Assembly (NCBI GenBank): GCA_032717465.1
Contig: CM064658.1
Location: forward strand, 9,003,740-9,067,739
DNA: 64,000 nt
Origin: Coenobita brevimanus
Lineage: Eukaryota; Arthropoda; Malacostraca; Decapoda; Coenobitidae
Direction: 5' to 3'
The stretch's first letter is position 1. Each line of letters opens with the position of its first letter. Under the pieces are notes generated by a model. It was not told the DNA's origin. It saw only the letters and a list, made by a program, of their open reading frames with translations, and did not search any database. A program made the position numbers and the translations under genes. Below are positions 33,743 through 43,665 of this stretch, in pieces.

Positions 33743-34083
33743 TAATGTAGCAGGAGGGGCGCCCATCATCGACTCACTCGTTGTTGTGCTGTCTACAGGT
33801 GACTTTACTGTACACTGAGTGACAACCAATGGGTTTCATGTAACCCAGGAAACCATTTGCTACTCTGAGTGGCAACCATATAACCAGATGACGACTGGTG
33901 GTCTGGTGGGTTACAGTGCTCCAGCTGGATGGAGCCTGTAATAGTTTCCACTTGAGAAATGGTTGGGGTTTATTGCTCACGTGGCGCCACTCAGGGTCGA
34001 GTGAGCTTGGTCACCTTGACCTTCAGTGTTGGGACCGAGTACCCTAGCCCTGGACCCCCTCGATCCTGATGGGGAAGAAAAGG

Positions 34084-34132
34084 AATGGCTGCTGCTGCTG
34101 CTGCTCCTGATGATGATGATGATGATGATGAT
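34084..34132. repeat. (TGC)n(TGA)n in block B
   Basis: Shorter version of the tract at 30796-30890, consistent with slippage after duplication. Confidence 0.9.
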
Positions 34133-34703
34133 CCTTTTAGCCGAGAGACGTCATTTGTATTCACTTGTACTTTAACCTTGATTAGACCAGAAGGGGATAA
34201 CAATATCTGACTTCCAGCATATACACAGATACACAGACCACACAAATTGTCTGACTTACAGGGGAGTGACGGAGGGGAAAAAAAAAAGGAACAGAAGTTC
34301 TGATTTAACCCTTCCAGCCTATGGATACAAGTTTCAGTTTATCCTGCTGCTACTGATCAGTTTTTTTTTTTACATTAATAGGGCATTTAAGTGAAGGAGT
34401 TAACGAAGGCTACATCCATCCAGGTGAAGGGGTAATAAAGACCATATGTAAACCTTGGATAATTTCATCTGTAGACTGCATGACTAGAGTGAAAAGGACG
34501 CCGTCGTGGTTGTGCCATCATATCATCATCATCATCTCGACCTCTTTTCCCGCCCAAGGTTTTGGTAGGTACGAACAGAAACAATGAAAATACAAAAGTA
34601 GGAGAGCCATGAAGAGCATTCACACGTCATTCAAGCCCTGGCAATCGTGGCGCCATCTCACAAGCGTAAAAATCTGCTCAAGCTGTTCATGTATCTTCGA
34701 GAT

Positions 34704-34707
<4 letters not shown>

Positions 34708-34753
<46 letters not shown>

Positions 34754-34767
34754 ACATACACACACAC

Positions 34768-34809
<42 letters not shown>

Positions 34810-34858
34810 ACACACACACACACACATACACACACACACACATACATACACACACACA

Positions 34859-34902
<44 letters not shown>

Positions 34903-34911
34903 TACACACAC

Positions 34912-34943
<32 letters not shown>

Positions 34944-34963
34944 ACATACACACACACACACAC

Positions 34964-35041
<78 letters not shown>

Positions 35042-35062
35042 ACACACACACACACATACACA

Positions 35063-35103
<41 letters not shown>

Positions 35104-35108
35104 ACACA

Positions 35109-35169
<61 letters not shown>

Positions 35170-35171
35170 AC
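34708..35171. repeat. Long (CA)n with CATA interruptions
   Basis: Roughly 460 bp of CA repeat with scattered CATACA variants, ending at the first SINE. Very long open frames in either direction here are artefacts of the repeat. Confidence 0.97.
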
Positions 35172-35426
35172 CGCTCGCTGGTGCAGTGGTAACGCTCTCG
35201 CCTAGCATCTGCTAAGACGGGGGTTCGCGCCTTGCTCGGGATGCGAAAAAGTTTCACTGACAAAGCGGGTGGTCACTGTCCTCCTTGAGCAAGAGGATGG
35301 GTGTGTGCGTGTGTGAAGGTCAAGGCTTTGCCCTTAGATCGGACTATATGAGCTCTCAGCTCTCTTCCGGGAGGGTAAAATGCCGATGATCACAAACCAT
35401 CGCGTGATCCTGACCGACCCGGTGAA
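35172..35426 (+). mobile_element. tRNA-derived SINE, copy 1 of 2
   Basis: Box A TGGTGCAGTGG lies at 35179-35189 and box B GGTTCGCGCC at 35222-35231, with CTCGCCTAGCA between them, resembling tRNA-Gly. The body (AAAAGTTTCACTGAC, CTTGCCCTTAGATCGG-like, CTTCCGGGAGGG) is followed by a (AC)n tail that merges with the microsatellite. The length is about 255 bp. Confidence 0.85.
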
Positions 35427-35616
35427 TTACACACACACACACACACACACACATACACACACACACACACACAGACACATACATACACACACACACACAC
35501 ACATACACACACACACACATACATACACACACACACACATACATACACACACACACACACACAGACACACACACACACACACACATACACACGCACACAC
35601 ACACACACACACACGC
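35427..35616. repeat. (CA)n between SINE copies
   Basis: About 190 bp of CA repeat with CATA and CAGA variants. Confidence 0.96.
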
Positions 35617-35868
35617 ACCGCTCTCTGGTGCAGTGGTAACGTTCTCGCTTGCCATCTGGTAGACGGGAGTTCGCGCCTCGCTCAGGTTGCGAAAAGTTTC
35701 ACTGACGAAGTGGGTGGTTACTGTCCCCCTTGAGCAAGGGGACGGGTGTGTGCGTGTGTGAAGGTCACAGCCTTGCCCTTAGATCGGACTATATGAGCTC
35801 TCAGCTCCCTTCCGGGAGGGTAAAAGCTGACGATCACGACCATCAAGTGATCCTGACCGACCCGGTGA

Positions 35869-35870
<2 letters not shown>
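35617..35870 (+). mobile_element. tRNA-derived SINE, copy 2 of 2
   Basis: Same family as 35172-35426 (box A at 35626-35636; box B AGTTCGCGCC at about 35668), about 90% similar, again ending GGTGAATTACACAC. The pair of SINE-plus-(CA)n units most likely arose by tandem duplication. Confidence 0.85.

Positions 35871-35917
<47 letters not shown>
35871..35917. repeat. (CA)n after SINE copy 2
   Basis: About 23 CA units, then block B resumes at CTCTGCCAGACAGAG. Confidence 0.96.
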
Positions 35918-35919
<2 letters not shown>

Positions 35920-36037
35920 CTGCCAGACAGAGTAATTCTCTTGACAAAGGAGTTAAATGAGAGGTGTGTCAAACTCTTGCCATATACAATCTGCTCCAGG
36001 AGTCGTGTTACCCCCTGCCACCCCGCTCTCGCTCACG

Positions 36038-36717
36038 TTTGTTTGTTTGTTGATATTCGCCCCGCACATGTAGGGGCACGGGCAAACAGAGAGCCCGTCA
36101 GGGAAAAGTCGGAATTAAGCTCTCGATTCAGAGCAAAGCGGGAACAGCAGGCTGAAAGACGAGGGGGAGCGGGAACAGCAGACTGAAGGACGAGGGGAAG
36201 GCGGCAGGGGCAGGGGAAGGTGCGATGGTCGGTGGTGAAGAACGGCTGGGCAAAAAAGCACCTCAAGGCTGCTCATCAGAGTCGGAGACGTCGGTATACT
36301 CGGAGTTGTGATCGATATCCTCGTACAACTCTAGCTCCCCCGAGTCCCTAAGGCGAGGTGGAACGCCTAAAGGTGAGTCTTGAAGGACCCGGCTGAGGGC
36401 TAGAGTTAAGCCACGTTCGAACCTGGCGGCGAGGAGCTCACGAGCATCGTCTGACTCGGCAGAGGATGGCAGCAGAAGGGCAGGTGAGAGGCTTGCAGGC
36501 GGCGGATCGGTGGTGGAAGTTGTGAGATCCACTCCCTCAGCAGCAGGTGGAAAAACGGGGGGGGAAGGGCCCTCGACGTCGCGGTGGTTGGGCGAGATGG
36601 GGACGGCAGCCCTCACCCCCTCGGCTGCAGACGGCAAGGCGTGGATCTCGGCAACGGTGGTGATGGTGTCCAGCTCCATGGCCGTGATCGGTGCCGGGTC
36701 GGTAAGGGGAGAGGCAG
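36038..36717 (-). mobile_element. 680-bp retroposon-like insertion carrying an unknown ORF
   Basis: Blocks A (about 31660) and C (inverted, about 37490) show the uninterrupted site ...ATG-TGGCAACG..., so the insertion limits are visible directly. On the minus strand it opens with a 38-base leader before an ATG, has an ORF of 138 codons, a pyrimidine-rich 3' region with two similar CTGCTGTTCCCGCT blocks, and ends ATATCAACAAACAAACAAA, a (CAAA)n tail as in some non-LTR retroposons. No clear target duplication is seen. Confidence 0.7.
36263..36679 (-). CDS. Unknown 138-aa Pro-rich, acidic-tailed protein
   Basis: I do not recognise this protein. The ATG at 36679 lies 38 bases from the 5' edge of the insertion. 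Residues 1-60 contain two similar PSAAEGV/PPAAEGV motifs, the middle is Pro/Ser/Ala-rich, residues 75-105 could form a helix (DDARELLAARFERGLTLALS), and the C-terminus is strongly acidic (ELELYEDIDHNSEYTDVSDS). The region is much richer in G+C than its surroundings. It may be the remains of the first ORF of a retroelement whose second ORF was deleted, or a captured host fragment. Whether it is expressed is unknown. Confidence 0.5.
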   Translation of the reverse strand: MELDTITTVAEIHALPSAAEGVRAAVPISPNHRDVEGPSPPVFPPAAEGVDLTTSTTDPPPASLSPALLLPSSAESDDARELLAARFERGLTLALSRVLQDSPLGVPPRLRDSGELELYEDIDHNSEYTDVSDSDEQP

Positions 36718-37324
36718 TGGCAACGACGCACTATATACTCGTGTGGGTAGGAGGCAGACAGCAGAGATTTATCGTATAGTGTGATACAGCAAATCGACAT
36801 ATTAAGATGCGATTGAATGAAATACAGAGGATATAATAGGGAATCTGTATGAGGGTATGTGGTGTTACTTATAATGCTGCCTCTGATGAAGAAAGTGGTG
36901 GCGAGGTGAAAGAGGTAGGATGATGGAGGGGGTGAGGTAAGGGAAGGGAGAAAAGGGAGGGGGAGTGTCAGGAGAATGGGAAGGTGAAAGGAGGAGGTGG
37001 TGAAGCATCGAAGCACCGTGAATGGGAGACGAAGGGAGGAAGGGAAGGGGAATGAAGCTGTCCCACGTTTCCACTGGGTTATAATGGGTAATAGTGATAC
37101 TGTCCTAGCTCCCTTCCGTCATTGTCTTACATGCCTCTAGGGGGAGAAGAGTAGGAGGTTATGGGGACATCCAGGCCCTAAAAACTCACAAGGCCTTAGT
37201 AATCGTAAACTGTGAGGTGTTCGTAACCTTGCAGTTCACAAGTTGTTTTGCCGCTTCATTCTCACTTCGGCATTCCTGTTCTCCTGACTTTTCTCCCTCC
37301 CCCCCTCTCCCCTCCCTTACTGTG

Positions 37325-37520
37325 GGTAACACCACATCACCTTACAGAGATTCCACATTATATTATATCCCCGGTGGATCATTCGACTGCATGTTAATAT
37401 GTCGATGTACTGTATCACAATACTTAATACGAAAAATCTCTGCTGTCTGCCTCCCACCCACACGACTAGTACGCCGCTGCCACATGAGTGAGAGCGGGAT
37501 GGCAAAGGGTAACATGGTCC
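37325..37520 (-). repeat. Duplicated-block end module, inverted copy C
   Basis: Read on the minus strand it matches the end module of A and B (ATGTGGCAGCGGCGTACT, GGCAGACAGCAGAGATT, ATCGACATATTAA). With 36718-36890 it forms a large imperfect inverted repeat whose spacer is the purine-rich 36890-37080 stretch. Confidence 0.75.
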
Positions 37521-38380
37521 CCGAAGCCGACTGTACTCCTCCGTAAATACTTCATCCAGCAAAATCCCTGTAAACTCTACCTTCACTGACCTTCATATCT
37601 TGTTTTCTCACACATTTATCTTATCTATCCAGCTTCTTCGTGGCTTACCATATTTCCAAACACCTCCGAACTCACTCACATAGACCCTATTCTTCTCATT
37701 TCTTGGTTCTGGAGAGGGACGCCTTCATGTGGTGGCACTGATATAACTAGGTATCAACTACACGGTTATACACAAGCCCCTCAACTAACTCCCCATCCCC
37801 TGGAAGGAGGATGGTGGACTGGGCTGTGACAACTTAAGCCTGCAGTCACTGGGTTCACTTTTCAGATGAGCCTGGTGCGACAACAACAACGACAACAACT
37901 TCTCTTCATGCGACTATACTATTTAAGCTCGCTCCTCTACATTATTATCAACAGGCTCCTTACTCCACATCTTTAGCGAATCGCGTTATATCTCATCCCC
38001 TTCTTTCTATGCATTCCACACACATTCCCCAATAGTCCCAGATCCACTACTATTACTTTCTCATTCTGTCATGCATAGTCCCACTTCCACTGCCTTTACT
38101 TTCTACTTCGTGCATTCATACCATTACAAAGTCTGACACTGATACGTTAATGTGGGTACTAACACACTTTCATGCCATCCTCTTGCAGCCTCCACACCCA
38201 GTCCTCTGTTTTATATCAAGACATTCATTGCACCAACTACATTTCCCTCTGCTCTCCTGATTAACTCTAGGACTAACGTAGCTCAGTCAAGTCGTCTGTC
38301 AGTAGCTGGAATAGGAGTCTAGAGTTGTCCCGACCATGACATGATTAAAGGAAAAGGAATGAAAAATCTCAGGTTCCCAT
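37521..38380. other. No gene seen
   Basis: Pyrimidine-rich sequence without supported exons or element ends. Confidence 0.5.
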
Positions 38381-38466
38381 GCGTCTCACTCTCAGCTGAA
38401 TAAAATGGCCTGGTGTTAGTTGAATAAAATACCAGGGCTGCTCCGATTATGAGAGGGTTAAAGAAA
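38381..38466. repeat. Dispersed repeat family RB fragment
   Basis: The CAGCTGAATAAAATGG...TGGTGTTAGTTGAATAAAAT words match a family also seen at 41270-41760, 45190-45860 and 53510-54010. Confidence 0.4.
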
Positions 38467-38699
38467 AAGCTGTCTGACTTACCAGCTCATACAACTCTGG
38501 CATGGTTTTCCTGGTCACAAACTCGTGTGTTTGGAAGCTGTTCTACTTAAGGTGCTTTTTATCTCACCAACAAAACGCTTCTGTAATCATTTTATAAGCT
38601 TGTTTCTGAAACCTACCATCATTTCGAATTGGCCACTTTTTTTTTTTTTTTTTTTTTTTTTTCACACCCGCGAGCACCAAGTGAGCGGGTGTTATATTT

Positions 38700-39380
38700 T
38701 GATCGGCACGCTGCATGCTGGCGTGTGTTAGCTGTGAAATTCGAGCAATTTTTGTGTGATTTTCACCAATTTCGTGAGAGTTGAGGTTCAGCAAGGGTCT
38801 GCGTGAACAGGTCAAAAGTGAAGGACACACGGCACAGTCAACTAAACCGCTGAGTTGATATAGATAAACATGGTGAAAGAGATATTAAAGGTAAGGAAAG
38901 GATGAATGAATTGAGTTTTGAAAATAATAAATCAAACTTCAAAGTCAGTGATGAAAGTCAAAATTTGGCTTGCGTGAGTCTGTGTGAGCTAAATCACTGA
39001 AACAGTTTTGATTCTGCTCTTGAGCAAACTTGCTGGAAGAGTTGAGGGTCAGTCAAGGGGATAAGGTAGGCATTTGAAGACAACAGGTCAAGTGGAAGGT
39101 GGCATGGCAAGGTCAACTTAAAGAGTTTTCTCCTGTTTATACCAAACCAGGTGGAATGGTTCAGGGTTAAGCAAGAGCAAAGGAATCTGACTTTGAGAAT
39201 AATCAGTCAAAGGATATGGTCACAGGGCAAAGTCAACTATTAAGATTATTTCGTAAGGCCAACTTGAAGACTGCTGACCTGACCTAGAATAAACTTGGTG
39301 AAAGGGCTACGGGTAGAGTGAGGATGAATGCACTGAATTCTGCGAAAAATCAGTGAAAGGCAAAGGTCACAGGATAAGAT
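38700..39380 (+). repeat. GGTCA-rich repeat RG, copy 3
   Basis: Modular repeats (GAGTTGAGG, AACTTGCTGGAAGAG, ACCAAACCAGGTGGAATGG, GGTCACAGG) as in copy 2. It is preceded by a T24 tract at 38639-38662. Confidence 0.75.
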
Positions 39381-39400
39381 CAAATGTCGATCCACTTATC

Positions 39401-39450
<50 letters not shown>
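39401..39450. repeat. (GT)n microsatellite
   Basis: About 24 GT units at the end of RG copy 3. Confidence 0.96.
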
Positions 39451-39523
39451 CTCCATTTGGCCCGTATTCCTGTTTTATTGCTAATGTCGGCAGTGACCCG
39501 AGCGTGCATGGGGTACAGCAGGT

Positions 39524-39527
<4 letters not shown>

Positions 39528-39572
<45 letters not shown>

Positions 39573-39581
39573 GTGTGTGTG

Positions 39582-39634
<53 letters not shown>
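39528..39634. repeat. (TC)n ... (GA)n inverted microsatellite pair
   Basis: A TC run at 39528-39567 and a GA run at 39586-39634 are separated by a GT-rich spacer of about 18 bases, so the strand can fold into a perfect 40-bp hairpin. Confidence 0.92.
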
Positions 39635-39649
39635 ATTACAGTTGAAACA

Positions 39650-39925
39650 TTTTGGATCATAGTTTGATCAGATTTGAAGAGAATGTTGTGAGTCAGCCCT
39701 GGACTGGCCTACCGGTTTTGAGGAAAAAACAAATGAAAGTCCAATTAAATTCACAGAGATGGCCATGTTTGACCTCTTTGATCCGATTTACACTAAACCT
39801 GGTGAAACTGTTGAGGATCAGACATGGATGAAGCGATTCGATTTTGACAAGTCAAAGGTCAAGGTCAAAGAGCAAGATCAGTGGTTCAGTTCCAAGACCA
39901 ATTACAGTTCGCGGGCTTTGCACTT
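39650..39925 (+). repeat. GGTCA-rich repeat RG, copy 4
   Basis: Contains CTAAACCTGGTGAAACTGTTGAGG and, at 39851-39867, AAAGGTCAAGGTCA (exact TCAAGGTCA at 39859-39867), then AAGACCAATTACAGTTCG. Confidence 0.8.
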
Positions 39926-39927
39926 TT

Positions 39928-40097
39928 TTAAGACTAAAGGTAAAGGTAAAGGCGGGGGCAGACGCCATCGGGCGTTTAGCCGCGGTGCTAATCTTCGTAA
40001 CTTAGGCCTGTGGCGATTTTTTCACCCAATATTCAGGGATACAAGGCCACTGCATCATCCAGGTTACCACAGTTACCTCCCCTCAGTGTTACTCTGT
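39928..40097 (-). mobile_element. SINE (tRNA-Ser-like), 3' part
   Basis: On the minus strand this continues the SINE begun at 41237-41126 and ends with a (CTTTAC)3 tail at about 39930-39950. The two parts are separated by the Harbinger-like element. Confidence 0.65.
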
Positions 40098-41125
40098 GCC
40101 CGTATTAATAAAAACTCCTAGGAGTAAAAAGTTCCTCTCAAAGTGAAATTTGGCTCCTAACTTCTAGAAGTACTCCTAAAAGTTACTTTCAGCTCCTAAG
40201 TTTACTCGTAAAATCGCTAAAAAATAAAAGTCCTCCACAAGGACTTTTAGGAGTTAGTATGGGTTTTAGTGACAGTAAACACAGTAGCTGCGTCCCTCAA
40301 ACACCAAGAGACAAGACAACATAGACCATGGCTGACCGACACCACCCACCACGCAGAAATTTTCGAGCTCGGAAGGATGCATTCATGGAATATGATGATC
40401 AAGAACTTGTAAGAAGGTACCGTTTCGATCGTGAGGGCATTCTGCTTATTACTGATTTAGTAAGAGATGTACTGGAAAGGCCCACACATCGAAACCATCC
40501 TGTCACATCCGAGATGAAAGTGTTGATACTATTTAGGTACCTTGCAACTGGAAAAATGCAGCAGTGTACTTGTGATGACTTTGGACCATCACAGCCATCA
40601 GTGAGCAATGTGATAACGGAAACACTCTATGCTCTAACTGCTCCACACATTAAGAGGTTTGTGAAGGTCCCTCGTACACTCCCTCCGTCCAGTTTCTCTT
40701 TCTCCTGAACTTATCTGCAGCCGTGGAATCTTGAAATTGTGCCATTGTTGACGGTCACTGTGCCATGTGCACACGATGCCCCGATGGTAGCAGGCACGAT
40801 CAGCTGACCACACGATGTGTTTACATTTTATCCATGTTATCGACATTCGTAAAGAATCATAATATATGATCAAATAGATGCTGTTTCTATATATAAAAAC
40901 TAGTTTTATTCATTTTTTAAACTACTTACTGATACTCTAAGGCTTTGCAATGGTAATTTTTAAAATATATTAAGCAGAGATTCCTTGTGTTGGTAACACT
41001 TTATGGTAGGAGCGAAATTACTACTACGAGTCCTCCTAGGAGGAACTTTTAGAAGCTACTCTCAGCTACAACCACTTTTAGTAGTAATTTTAAGAGTACT
41101 TCTAGAAGTTTTTATTAATACAGGA
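40098..41125 (+). mobile_element. Harbinger-like DNA transposon remnant
   Basis: The ends are inverted: GTATTAATAAAAACTCCTAG on the left, and the complement of the right end is GTATTAATAAAAACTTCTAG. Subterminal ACTCCTA/TAGGAGT and CTTTTAG words recur on both sides. The interior encodes the N-terminal part of a HARBI1-type protein (40328-40708) and has lost the rest. The exact ends and the 3-bp duplication are obscured by the palindromic TATTAATA edge. It sits within a SINE. Confidence 0.75.
40328..40708 (+). pseudogene. HARBI1-like transposase, N-terminal fragment
   Basis: The 126-codon frame has the HARBI1 N-terminal region: an RRYRFDREGIL segment, LVRDVLERPT, VTSEMKVLILFRYLATGK and the helix-turn-helix-like DDFGPSQPSVSNVITE. 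Family proteins are roughly 350 residues and carry a DDE nuclease in the second half; that half is missing here, replaced by an unrelated Pro/Ser tail. It could still bind DNA but cannot cut it. The start ATG at 40328 has good context, and the fragment has no internal stop. Confidence 0.85.
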
Positions 41126-41237
41126 TTTAACCTGAGTCGAGTGATGCCCTGCCCGCACCAGGATGCGAACCATGACGCTATCAGACTAGCAATTTCGCAG
41201 TCAGCAACGGTGACCACTCAGCTACCACTGTTAAACA
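41126..41237 (-). mobile_element. SINE (tRNA-Ser-like), 5' head
   Basis: The minus strand shows box A TGGTAGCTGAGTGG (41227-41214) and box B GGTTCGCATCC (41171-41161), with CTGCGAA where the anticodon loop would lie and a long variable region, as in tRNA-Ser. The body continues across the inserted Harbinger-like element at 40097. Confidence 0.75.
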
Positions 41238-41269
41238 TTAATCTTGCTCCTATCAGAGGAGTTTAGAAC

Positions 41270-41984
41270 ACCCTAGTAGTGGAGAGACTAATGGAAACTA
41301 TAACTCAATCCTCCATATTTAAAGGTCTCTCCTTAGCAGAGTAAAATCATCTGAGGATAATAAGAATAACCTTGACATGATGCCCCTCTAATGCCAATGA
41401 TTTTTATTATTATTATTATTTTTTTTCATCAGGCCACCACCGGGCTATTGTACTCAGCGAATGAAGATCTCTTGTTGTGGTGGAGTCAGTGAAGGCAACA
41501 TCAAAATTTTCCAGTTCGTAGTCTCTCCTGGGCTGAATAAAACCGTCTGGAGATAACACGAACATCCTCAAAAGGTGTGTTTGAAGTGAACGGCTTAATG
41601 AAATTCATGATAAGAAGAAAGATTAGATAAACACCTACCGACTCCACAAGCGTCGTTAAGGCAGATAAACAGCAATTACTAAATCACAATCTTCCCTGAC
41701 AGCACGACCCGCCAATCTCGGTGGCAGATACAAACCCTCAACTGTAATGCTTGGTGAACAGGCACATGGAGGAATTAAAACGCCGAAGACTCTGACTAGT
41801 TTTAGAATCATACTCCGTTTCTTTCAGCTCCTCACTGGACATACTAACCAAAGATCCATTGGTGGTTTAAATATACAAACTTATTATCAGTTCTCTCGTG
41901 ACAGAGAGATTGGTAGAATTCAGGAGAGAATTGTCTGTTATTAAGGAGTTACAAAGAAAACGCACCCAGATTTTATAACATAAC
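41270..41984 (+). repeat. Dispersed repeat family RB, copy 2
   Basis: Matches 45190-45860 through GAGTAAAATCATCTGAGGAT, CACCACCGGGCTATT, AATGAAGATCTCTTG, CTGAATAAAACCGTCTGGAG, and CTCAACTGTAATGCTTGGTG. The last part (41720-41940) also matches 45830-46025. Confidence 0.65.
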
Positions 41985-43336
41985 TAGAAACATGCTAATC
42001 AGTTTACCATCCAACATCTTAAAGGCACCGCTGAACATAAAGCATCTTTCCTATCACAACCTTCTTTCTGATCGTCAGTATGGGTTCCGTCAGGGACTCT
42101 CCACGGGCGATATTCTTACCTACTGTTCAGACTCCTGGTCATCCTCCTTTCGGGACTTTGGCGAAAGTGACATCTCAAAGGCTTTCGATCGAGTCTGGCA
42201 TAAATCTTTAATTTCCAAACTGCCCTCTTACGGTTTCTATCCTTCTATCTGTGTCTTCATCTATAGCTTCCTTTCTGGTCGTTCTAAAGCGGCTGTTGTA
42301 GACGGCCATCGTTCTTCTCCTAGATCTATCAACAGTGGTGGTCCTCAGGGCTCTGTCCTATCACCAACTCTCTTCCTTTTATTCATCAATGACCTTCTAA
42401 GCTGTACATCTAACCCTATCCACTCGTATGCTGCTGATTCCACCCTTCACCTTTCCACTCGATTCTCGCAACGTCCATCTCAGCAGTTACTTCAACAAAC
42501 AAGGGATGAGGCTATGGCACACCCAATGTCTGACTTGGCTCATATCTCTGACTGGGGTAAAAATAATCTTGTTGTTTTTAATGCATCAAAGACTCAACAC
42601 AATCTTCCACAGGAGTGCCCACTGATGTCTAATAATATCCAGCTTAATCCTGCATCATCCTTGAGCATGCGTGGGGTTTCAATTACTCGGGACTTATCTT
42701 GGAAAGATCATATTACATCTCTTGTAAAATCTGCTTCCAAGAGATTAAGTGTGGTAAACCGACTCTGTACTTTCCTTACCCCTGCACAGTTGTTGACTTT
42801 ATACACGGGTTTTATTCGCCCCTGTGTAGAGTACAACTCTCACATGTGGGGAGGCTCCCCACATAAAGCTCTTCTCAACAAGGTGGAGTCAAAGGCTTTT
42901 CGTCTCATTAACCCTCCTCCTCTTACTGGCTCCCTTCAACCTCTGTCTCTTCGCCGCACTGTTGCATTTTTATCTCTTTTCTATCGCTACTTCGGTGGTC
43001 ACTGCTCCTCTGAACTGTCTGCGTGCATTCTTCCACCTCTACGACGGGTGCGTAGCACCCGTCTAGCAACAAATTCTCATCCCTTTTCTGTCCAACTCTC
43101 TAATCCAAGAGATAACCGTTACTTCCAGTCCTTCATTTATGCAAGAGGTCAACTCTGGAACTGTCTCCCTCTGTCTGTATTTCCTACTTCCTATGATCTC
43201 TAGTCTTTCAGACGCATTGTGTCCAGGAATCTCGAAATGAACGGATCTTGAATTTAGCTGTCTTTTGTACTTTTTTTTTTTTTTTAAGGAACGGTTTGCG
43301 AGCTCCTGGCCTTTGGTTCCTTCTTCCTTGCATTAA
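41985..43336 (+). mobile_element. Jockey-like LINE, 5'-truncated, with poly(A)
   Basis: Begins within the RT domain and ends with an untranslated region (GTCCAGGAATCTCGAAATG, a T-run, CTCCTGGCCTTTGGTTCC) and a short A-run at 43336. A solo copy of the same untranslated end lies at 46560-46710. Confidence 0.88.
41992..43203 (+). pseudogene. Jockey-like reverse transcriptase, active site lost
   Basis: The 403-codon frame is open but starts mid-domain. Motifs: DRQYGFRQGLSTGD, SDISKAFDRVWH (motif A; a few residues before it are deleted), NSGGPQGSVLSP (motif B with Val to Gly), and SYAADSTLHLS where YADD is expected, so one catalytic Asp is Ala. The C-terminal domain follows (RPCVEYNSHMWGGSPHK, KVESKAFRLINPPP, SLFYRYFGGHCSSEL). 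It is catalytically dead yet has no stop codon, so it decayed recently or the changes are few. Confidence 0.88.
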
Positions 43337-43379
43337 AAAAATATATTTAATGCTACAGTACCAGCAGGTTACTAATCTG

Positions 43380-43665
43380 AACGACTTAAAACTACTACGA
43401 TTATATTAGTTCATAAAACAGGCAAAGATCTATCACATAATTATAATAAATTACGGTCCCATCTCGCTACTTGATATAATAGGCAATGTGTTGGAAAATA
43501 TCATATATACAAGACTGACATAATTAAAGACCAAATAAATACAAGGCAACATGGTCCTAGAGGAGGGAGAGGTACTCACGCGACAGTTACAATAACAAAT
43601 GAGGCATTATGTAATGCAAAATGGACAGGAGACCAGGTTACTATTGTTTTATTAGATGTTGGGTA
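43380..43665 (+). pseudogene. Second jockey-type RT fragment
   Basis: Worn coding sequence with residues resembling HKTGKD...YNKL, LLDIIGNVLE, RQHGPRGGRG, TNEALCNAKWTGDQVTIVLLDV, the segment ending at motif A. Frames change several times. It belongs to a family different from the neighbour at 41985-43336. Confidence 0.6.

Larger units (their letters stand above)
33748..36890 (+). repeat. Duplicated block, copy B (expanded)
   Basis: This is the partner of block A. Relative to A it is enlarged by the (CA)n-SINE array at 34708-35917 and by a 680-bp insertion at 36038-36717. The order of shared modules is the same. Confidence 0.8.

Noticed and set aside
34609..35733. Long His-Thr and Cys-Val open frames on both strands
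   Set aside because: Translation of (CA)n/(GT)n with CATA variants; no unique sequence is encoded.
36537..37074. Minus-strand Ser/Pro/His-rich frames over the purine-rich spacer
   Set aside because: Low-complexity complement of a GGA-rich tract; no conserved feature.
40634..40873. Minus-strand frame overlapping the Harbinger remnant as a gene
   Set aside because: No splice or start context, no family resemblance; probably non-coding residue of the deleted transposase.
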